Below are positions 6,466 to 11,531 of a stretch of DNA of 11,531 nucleotides, piece after piece; the first letter of the stretch is position 1; the number at the start of each line of letters is the position of its first letter. The position numbers and the translations under genes were made by a program. The notes beneath the pieces are model-generated. The model saw only the letters and a list, made by a program, of their open reading frames with translations, was not told the origin of the DNA and made no database searches. The stretch is taken from contig JAVBQF010000008.1 of NCBI GenBank assembly GCA_031549195.1, positions 1 through 11,531 of the forward strand, read 5' to 3'. The DNA is from JAVBQF01 sp031549195. GTDB lineage: Bacteria; Bacillota_I; Bacilli_A; RF39; UBA660.

Positions 6466-7929
6466 TATACTTCTTTTATCAGCATCACTAAATATCTTAT
6501 CTAGCTCTTTCATTGCTTTTGTTACAGTACTGCGCTGCTCCTTGCTTACCTCATCAGCCTCACTCATATCACTGACATATTTTATATTATTAATAACTCT
6601 CTTCATTTCGCCTATTTTGGAAAATACCCTATACATGGTATCATCTTCTGAAAACAAATTGTCAATTATTTTCTTATCAAAGCATAGTTTTACTGGATCA
6701 ATGCCTAAATAAGTACACTCATTTTTTATTCTGGTCTTTAATTTTTCTAGTAATAAAGCATCTTTATGCATTAAGGTAGGAGTAAGTCTCCTAATTGCAC
6801 TCATAAGTGTTGTTGCTGAAATATTTAGTACTCTATTATTCTTTAATGCTATTACTACTACACTTTTTTCATTGTTTAATCTCTCATATTGCCTAATAAC
6901 ACTCTCAATATTTTGCATTAATTTATCAGTCAAATATTCTCTTAATTCATTGATTTCGTTGTAATTAATAGAATAATATCTTACTATATCACCATTTGTT
7001 TCACTATTTACCAATTTATTTAGTTCATCATAAGCAACAGCTGAGCATATATATTCCTTCAAAGTTAACTTACCAGCTTTATAGTTTATCTCTAAGTTAA
7101 AATTATTGATGACATGATTATATATAATATCATCTATAGAATTAAATATTAAATTACTTCTTGATTCTAAATAGTCAAATCCAATTGAAGAACCTCTATT
7201 ACCACATCCAAGCCAACTTTTATATCTACCCATTAAAATATCAGGTTCTAATGTATTACCAAATATAGAAAAATGTTCTTTTCTTATTATTGATAATACA
7301 TCTATATATTTCTTAATATTATTAGCACTTACATAAAGAGTAAAAGTCTCATCAGAGTTGTTTTTTTCAGTATATTTAAATAAAAAAGGTAACTTATTCA
7401 TATTACAAACATCTATAAAATGTGTTAAAAATGAATAAAGCCTATTAACATTAATGTTTATAGATAAGAAGAAAATATATTCACTACTTTCCAATATATC
7501 TATATGTGAATTTATAAAATAACCATTGTTTAATTTGGTAAAGAAATTATTAAAGTAATGTTTTATGATAGGATTTATTAATATTTTCTTAACATTATAT
7601 ATTGAATTAGTCTCACCAAACGTTAAGAAAATGTCCTTTAAATTAGCAAAATCATTATCTACTACTTGATCCTTGATTAAAAAATCTATCTGACTACTAT
7701 TTAAATTCAAGACATTGTTTTTCCATATATTAAAACACTTGACTAAAAACTCTTCTCTTTCAGTATTGGTTACTTCTAGAAGAGATGTTTTATTACTTAT
7801 ATTATTAATTTTTCTATAAAAGTCATCAAAATCTTGAGACAAAGAATATACATTAACTATTTTTTCCCAAATATTAATGTCTTCTACTGGACTATTAACT
7901 AAGTCATATATTAATTTTAACTCTTTCAT
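6451..7929 (-). CDS. Unrecognised 492-residue protein
   Basis: I do not recognise a named family. The protein is soluble-looking, with no signal peptide or transmembrane segment, Asn/Ile/Lys-rich as expected from the base composition. Residues about 147-255 contain a block beginning EYIFFLSININVNRLYSFL, then PFLFKYTEK (181-189), TLYVSANN (197-204), and GRYKSWLGCGNRGSS (234-248). This order of a YxFxL-Nxxx block, LP-F-FK-Y, a LYV strand and a GxxSWLGxG loop weakly recalls HopA1-like domains, a resemblance from memory only. Residues from about 440 to 492 are charged and helical. The start at 7929 has AGAGGG at 7937-7942. It follows ylbL by 53 bp with its own promoter and is closed by the hairpin at 6439-6465. 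Function is unknown. Confidence 0.88.
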   Translation of the reverse strand: MKELKLIYDLVNSPVEDINIWEKIVNVYSLSQDFDDFYRKINNISNKTSLLEVTNTEREEFLVKCFNIWKNNVLNLNSSQIDFLIKDQVVDNDFANLKDIFLTFGETNSIYNVKKILINPIIKHYFNNFFTKLNNGYFINSHIDILESSEYIFFLSININVNRLYSFLTHFIDVCNMNKLPFLFKYTEKNNSDETFTLYVSANNIKKYIDVLSIIRKEHFSIFGNTLEPDILMGRYKSWLGCGNRGSSIGFDYLESRSNLIFNSIDDIIYNHVINNFNLEINYKAGKLTLKEYICSAVAYDELNKLVNSETNGDIVRYYSINYNEINELREYLTDKLMQNIESVIRQYERLNNEKSVVVIALKNNRVLNISATTLMSAIRRLTPTLMHKDALLLEKLKTRIKNECTYLGIDPVKLCFDKKIIDNLFSEDDTMYRVFSKIGEMKRVINNIKYVSDMSEADEVSKEQRSTVTKAMKELDKIFSDADKRSIESLE

Positions 7930-7953
7930 ATTGGTACCCTCTTTATTATAACT

Positions 7954-7982
7954 ATAATATCATTTAAAACTACTTTTTGCAA
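7954..7982 (-). promoter_or_regulatory. Promoter for the 492-residue gene
   Basis: On the minus strand TTGCAA (7982-7977), 17-bp spacer, TATTAT (7959-7954); a second TATAAT at 7950-7945 sits too close to the ribosome site to be preferred. The -35 directly abuts the ylbL stop codon. A leader of about 18 nt carrying AGAGGG is predicted. No terminator is seen between it and ylbL, so readthrough is likely too. Confidence 0.65.
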
Positions 7983-8993
7983 TTATAGATTGGATAATTT
8001 TTCTATTGCCTCTTTAATAGTTGTTACTTCTATAATTTTAATGTCATATCCTTTTTCTTTTTTTACTTTAATACATTCTTCATAATTATCTCCAGAAGGT
8101 ACCAAAAAGACATCTGCTTTAGCTTTTATAGCCCCCATGAGTTTATATTTAACCCCACCTATTTCACCAATAGCACCATTTTCTTCTATTGTGCCTGTTC
8201 CTACTATCTTTAAACCATTAGTTATGTCATCTTTAATTAAAGAATTATATATAGCAAGTGTAAGCATCAGCCCACCAGATGAACCTGTTTCTGACTTTTT
8301 AAACTTAAATTCTATTTCTGGAGTCACTTTGTAATCAAAGGTTCTAAGCATTCCAAGTCCTGTCATCTTAACATCATCAATATTTTGAATTAATACTTCT
8401 TCAACAACTATTTTCTCCCCTCTTTTTAACTCCAGTTTAACATATTCTCCAACCTCTTTATTAGTTACCACATCTTTATATGTATCTATATCTGTAATAA
8501 CTATGTCGTCAGCTTTTAAAACCGTGTCTCCAACTTTAATATTTGCTTTAACTAATTCATCTATAAATATTACATTTAAATAATAATTAGATATTCTAAT
8601 ATCCTTATTAGCTAGTTCATACGCAGTTTTTACAGCAACTTCATTACCATATTCTAAAAATAACTTGTCTCTTTTCTCTAAATCTTCTAATGATTCCTCT
8701 TCTGTTATTTTATATTTTGATATTGGCTCTTTTTCCCAACTTGGAATGATATAACTAAGTAAATAGGTAAATACTGTACCTTTTATTTCTGATACATAAG
8801 ATAAATTAAAAGACCCTTCTGTTTTATTTTCAATATCTATTTCAAAACGATCTGCAACATTAATTGTGCCACCACCTGCAAAAATATAATATGGCATAGG
8901 TATCATCATAATAAAATAAAATAATACCATGAAAACAATTAATTTATTTTTTATTAAAAAATTTTTAACATTATCATATATTTTAATAAGCAT
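7983..8993 (-). CDS. ylbL: SepM/YlbL-type membrane protease (PDZ + Lon-like S16)
   Basis: A 336-residue membrane-anchored protease of the YlbL/SepM family, cutting peptides or proteins at the outer face of the membrane. One N-terminal transmembrane segment (about residues 18-38, ending MIPMPYYIFAGGG) is followed by an extracytoplasmic part with a PDZ-like region (about 136-205) and a Lon-type S16 peptidase domain (about 215-330). The Ser-Lys dyad is Ser239 in TGSSGGLM and Lys284 in IGEIGGVKYKLMGA. The usual motif is GPSAG, so Pro and Ala are replaced by Ser and Gly, but Ser239 is retained. Bacterial relatives process peptide pheromones (SepM of Streptococcus) or act on secreted or membrane substrates; the substrate here is unknown. 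The start at 8993 has AGGAG at 9003-9007. Confidence 0.92.
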   Translation of the reverse strand: MLIKIYDNVKNFLIKNKLIVFMVLFYFIMMIPMPYYIFAGGGTINVADRFEIDIENKTEGSFNLSYVSEIKGTVFTYLLSYIIPSWEKEPISKYKITEEESLEDLEKRDKLFLEYGNEVAVKTAYELANKDIRISNYYLNVIFIDELVKANIKVGDTVLKADDIVITDIDTYKDVVTNKEVGEYVKLELKRGEKIVVEEVLIQNIDDVKMTGLGMLRTFDYKVTPEIEFKFKKSETGSSGGLMLTLAIYNSLIKDDITNGLKIVGTGTIEENGAIGEIGGVKYKLMGAIKAKADVFLVPSGDNYEECIKVKKEKGYDIKIIEVTTIKEAIEKLSNL

Positions 8994-9021
8994 TTAAACA
9001 CACTCCTATCTTAATTATAAC
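8993..9021 (+). promoter_or_regulatory. Weak promoter for ylbJ, overlapping the ylbL promoter
   Basis: TTTAAA (8993-8998), 17-bp spacer, TATAAC (9016-9021). The two elements are imperfect, but this is the only 17-bp pair in the 44-bp divergent gap. Its -10 occupies the same bases as the minus-strand TATAAT at 9014-9019, so the two polymerases could not both bind at once. Confidence 0.4.
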
Positions 9022-9022
9022 A
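9014..9022 (-). promoter_or_regulatory. Extended -10 promoter of ylbL
   Basis: Minus-strand TGT plus TATAAT (9022-9014). No clear -35 is seen. Initiation near 9007 would begin almost at the AGGAG ribosome site, a very short leader. The same CTGTTATAAT core occurs at the mutS promoter. Confidence 0.6.
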
Positions 9023-9037
9023 GAAAGAAAAATATTT

Positions 9038-10012
9038 ATGAAAAATAAAATAACAAGTATTGTAGTAATTTTCACATTGTTTACAATTTTATTACTAATA
9101 ATTAGGTATTCTAGCGATGTTATGGAAGGCATTAGTTTCTCTATTTCTTTATGGAAAGATAATTTAATACCTGCTTTGCTTCCATTCTTTATTATGTCTG
9201 AATTACTCATTAATTATGGATTTGTAGATTTTTTAGGAGAAATATTTAAAAATATTATGAGTAAAATATTCTATTTGCCAAGTAGTGCTGCATTTGTAAT
9301 ATTTGGAAGTATGATATCAGGATTTCCTAGCTCTTCTAAATATATTAAAGATTTATTGGATAAAAATTTAATAAGTATTGATGATGCTAATTATTTGCTT
9401 ATGTTTACTCACTTTTCAAATCCATTGTTTATCATTGGAACAATTGGAATTATGCTTCTTAATAATAAAAAAATTGGATTTATAATATTAATATCTCATA
9501 TTCTTGGTAATTTAATAATTGCGCTTATCTATAGAAAGAAAAAAAGAATAGAAAATAGTACTGTGTCACTAAGACACGCCCTTAATAGTATACATAAAAA
9601 ACGGGTGAGTAATCCAAGTTTTATAAAAACTCTATCTACGTCCATCTTAAATTCTTTCAATACTTTAATATTGATATTAGGTATTGTTGCAACATTTATT
9701 ATAATTATAACTATATTAAATAATATATTTTCTTTTAATTTAGTAGCTAAAGGAATTATATCTGGAATACTCGAAATGACTGGCGGTATTAAAAATATAT
9801 GTAGTATTAATTTACCATTAATATATAAAGCTACAATATCAACTATGTTTATATCATTTGGCGGTATTAGTGTTCATTCACAAGTGTTAAGTATTTTAAG
9901 TGACTATAATATAAAATACAAGCAATTCCTAAAAGCCAGAATATTACATGCTTTAATATCAGGAATGCTTGTATATATTGTTTTAATATACTCTCATAAC
10001 ATAATTTTTTGA
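9038..10012 (+). CDS. ylbJ: YlbJ-like integral membrane protein (nucleoside recognition/Gate domain)
   Basis: A 324-residue polytopic membrane protein with about eight hydrophobic segments. GSMISGFPSSSKYI (90-103) and THFSNPLFIIGTIG (124-137) match the YlbJ/SpoIIIAE-adjacent 'sGyPxgak' and 'nxsgPlFi' blocks, and FGGISVHSQ (274-282) the C-terminal repeat of the block. YlbJ in Bacillus is needed for sporulation; membership in a sporulating species cannot be concluded here, since related proteins occur in non-sporulating Bacilli. It is shorter than Bacillus YlbJ (about 408). The ATG at 9038 has only a weak AGAAAG site; later ATGs would remove the first membrane segment. It is divergent from ylbL, its usual Bacillus neighbour, and its 3' end overlaps the opposite-strand prepilin gene by 30 bp. 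Confidence 0.82.
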   Translation: MKNKITSIVVIFTLFTILLLIIRYSSDVMEGISFSISLWKDNLIPALLPFFIMSELLINYGFVDFLGEIFKNIMSKIFYLPSSAAFVIFGSMISGFPSSSKYIKDLLDKNLISIDDANYLLMFTHFSNPLFIIGTIGIMLLNNKKIGFIILISHILGNLIIALIYRKKKRIENSTVSLRHALNSIHKKRVSNPSFIKTLSTSILNSFNTLILILGIVATFIIIITILNNIFSFNLVAKGIISGILEMTGGIKNICSINLPLIYKATISTMFISFGGISVHSQVLSILSDYNIKYKQFLKARILHALISGMLVYIVLIYSHNIIF

Positions 10013-11137
10013 CACTTCAATTACTGGTCTAATACCGTATGAAGAGGTTATTACTGAAGACTTCATACTACCATTATTCTGTATGTACCAAGCTGTGTTA
10101 TTAGTTGTATCTGTATAAGGCGACATAGTCCAATAAGTTGTTGAATATAGCCATGATATGTCAGCAGCATAAGGAGTAAGATCTAGTGTGGTTTGGCCAG
10201 CATTCTTATATTTAGGACAGCCCTCTGCCAAAAAAGATACTTCTTCTGCCGTTATAAGTCTTATATCAGTTGGTGTTTTCCAAGCAGTAGTTGCATTGGC
10301 CAACTCATTTTTTATAGCAGAATTTTCAAAAATGTTGCTTGCTGTACTAGGATTAAATGTAGAGTTTTTTAAGTTCCCAACATGCAGTAATAAAAGTTTG
10401 TCATTAAATTCACTACTATCTTTAATGACGTAGAAGTCATATATATTTTGAGTGTCATTTAATTTTATTTGAACTTTTTGTCCTATACTAAAAGATTGAT
10501 ATTTTCCGGTTTTACCATAAAATATATTATTATTGCCTAATGCAACTATATTTATGTCAAATGTTTCTTCCAAATCTGAATGTTTAATTCCAATATATAT
10601 CTTATATAGAGCCATGCCATTTTCTAAGTCATCATCTGTTGTGGTAAATTCAAGCATATAATCACTTATAAATGTTAAAAACTTAGCTTGCGGTGGCGTA
10701 TAACGTAAAGGAGGATCCCCTACTATATCATTACCATTTGATGTGTTAAACGCTCCGTATGTTATGTATGGAGACTGATAACTATATTCTGCTTTTTCAT
10801 CTCCTGCACCATAATATACATCAGTTTTTGTTTCTTGTCGCACCATTAATCTTTTGCTAGTACCATCTTTAAACTTTAAAACTAGGCATCTTTTTTCTAT
10901 CGTTCCGCTTTTGCGGCAATAATCAACAGTATCTAAAAACTTCTCACTTATATCATTTTCTATATCAGCAATTATCTTTGTCTTATAGTCTATCATCTCA
11001 CTTCTAATTGCTTCCAATTGACTTTTATCACGATAATTAGCAACCATCTTATACATTCCAACAGAGAGAATCATAACTAATGTAAAACTCAATATAAGTT
11101 CAATTACTGTGAATCCCTTATTGTCTATTTTTCTCAT
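9983..11137 (-). CDS. Type IV prepilin-like protein with DUF6273-like C-terminal domain
   Basis: A 384-residue secreted or pilus-associated protein. The N-terminus MRKIDNKG-FTVIELILSF is a class III prepilin signal: cleavage and methylation expected between Gly8 and Phe9, with Glu at mature position 5 (Glu13) and a hydrophobic stalk to about residue 30. Residues 31-200 look like a normal minor pilin body. Residues about 203-376 form a second domain whose markers (GKYQSFSIGQKV, DFYVIKDSS, LLLLHVGNL, YWTMSP at 335-340, GIRPVIEVS at 368-376) match the DUF6273/C-type-lectin-like pattern of Bacilli surface proteins. The start at 11137 is decided by GGGAGG five to six bases upstream; an in-frame ATG at 11152 lacks a ribosome site. 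The start overlaps the previous gene's stop as ATGA, indicating an operon with translational coupling. The adhesive or ligand-binding role is inferred, not shown. Confidence 0.85.
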   Translation of the reverse strand: MRKIDNKGFTVIELILSFTLVMILSVGMYKMVANYRDKSQLEAIRSEMIDYKTKIIADIENDISEKFLDTVDYCRKSGTIEKRCLVLKFKDGTSKRLMVRQETKTDVYYGAGDEKAEYSYQSPYITYGAFNTSNGNDIVGDPPLRYTPPQAKFLTFISDYMLEFTTTDDDLENGMALYKIYIGIKHSDLEETFDINIVALGNNNIFYGKTGKYQSFSIGQKVQIKLNDTQNIYDFYVIKDSSEFNDKLLLLHVGNLKNSTFNPSTASNIFENSAIKNELANATTAWKTPTDIRLITAEEVSFLAEGCPKYKNAGQTTLDLTPYAADISWLYSTTYWTMSPYTDTTNNTAWYIQNNGSMKSSVITSSYGIRPVIEVSKNYVMRVY

Positions 11138-11531
11138 AGACACCTCCCACATGGAACACTACTATCAATGTCCTTTAGTATTTCAATATTTGCAATACTT
11201 CCAGAATTAAATATAATAATTAATCTTTTTTTAAAGTCTGCACTTGAATATTCTGAGATAGAAGTATTATTATATTTTGGAATATAGTTTATATATTCTT
11301 CTATGTATCTATCAAAATCTGTAGAGACACTCTTAATACTAGTAGTACTATAATCTGTTACAATTATTTTCTCTATATTTAAATACTCCTTACTAAAAAG
11401 TTTTTTGCAATAATTTGAATTTTTTAAATAATAACAAATATTATCTCCTTCGAAAACAGTATATCTGTCTGTATTTGAAAGCGCTAAAACATTTCGTATT
11501 CGGCATTCTTCATCTTTCAAAACCATCTTTC
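11134..11531 (-). CDS. Partial gene upstream of the prepilin, probable minor pilin/pseudopilin
   Basis: The reading frame is open to the window edge (codon 11529-11527 reads AAG before the first ATG at 11526), so the true start and any prepilin signal are probably outside. The visible 130 residues have no transmembrane segment. They contain YTVFEGDNICYYLKN, RLIIIFNSGSIANIEI near the end and close with VPCGRCL; the strand-like RLIIIFNSG block is like the last strands of small pilin-type proteins such as ComGF. That resemblance is weak. Its TGA stop shares bases with the ATG of the next gene (ATGA), the firmest evidence that it belongs to the same pilus operon. What it is otherwise cannot be said. 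Confidence 0.6.
   Translation of the reverse strand, partial: KMVLKDEECRIRNVLALSNTDRYTVFEGDNICYYLKNSNYCKKLFSKEYLNIEKIIVTDYSTTSIKSVSTDFDRYIEEYINYIPKYNNTSISEYSSADFKKRLIIIFNSGSIANIEILKDIDSSVPCGRCL

Noticed and set aside
9563..9577. Inverted repeat GTGTC-ACTAA-GACAC inside ylbJ
   Set aside because: Only 5 bp, within coding sequence and not followed by a T-tract; likely chance.
11138..11152. Prepilin starting at the ATG at 11152
   Set aside because: No ribosome site upstream; GGGAGG lies between it and the ATG at 11137, which also gives the usual short prepilin leader.
1..11531. CRISPR array, transposon, tRNA or rRNA genes
   Set aside because: No regularly spaced repeats, terminal inverted repeats, transposase or cloverleaf/rRNA sequence could be seen on either strand.

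Overview
The window reads as the chromosome of an AT-rich, low-GC Gram-positive bacterium of the Bacilli/Erysipelotrichia/RF39-like part of the Firmicutes. The evidence is strong AGGAGG-type ribosome sites, gene families typical of Bacilli (Upp/UraA, a YlbJ-YlbL pair, CvpA, MutS, a YigZ-type IMPACT protein) and AT-driven codon use. TGG encodes Trp and TGA is used as a stop (ylbJ and the gene at the right edge), so this is code 11 and not a mycoplasma code. Genus cannot be given from sequence alone.

Layout. (1) 1-2005, minus strand: a uracil salvage operon, promoter > 29-codon leader peptide > intrinsic terminator > uraA (uracil permease) > upp (uracil phosphoribosyltransferase, cut by the left edge). 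(2) 2061-2685, plus strand: a divergent single-gene unit for a YigZ/IMPACT protein, closed by a hairpin that works as a terminator for both strands. (3) 2684-6346, minus strand: mutS, then cvpA and trxA, with one promoter before mutS and another just after the mutS stop. (4) 6439-9022, minus strand: ylbL/sepM-type PDZ-Lon membrane protease, then a 492-residue protein I do not recognise, which has its own promoter and a clear terminator. (5) 9038-10012, plus strand: ylbJ-like membrane protein, divergent from ylbL. (6) 9983-11531, minus strand: the end of a prepilin operon, with a partial gene overlapping by ATGA a prepilin that carries a C-terminal DUF6273-like domain. This prepilin gene runs 30 bp into the convergent ylbJ gene.

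How the parts work together. UraA imports uracil and Upp converts it with PRPP to UMP, so their expression should follow the pyrimidine nucleotide supply. No PyrR-type RNA site is visible in the leader. Instead there is a well-formed leader cistron whose stop codon lies inside the ascending arm of a terminator, preceded by a U-rich stretch. That is the architecture of the enterobacterial pyrBI/pyrE UTP-sensing, translation-coupled attenuators, and it would be unexpected in a Firmicute. This is the most interesting signal in the window. The second is the prepilin fused to a DUF6273/C-type-lectin-like C-terminal domain. The third is the unrecognised 492-residue protein. The remaining genes are ordinary housekeeping genes with short 5' leaders and mostly extended -10 promoters.
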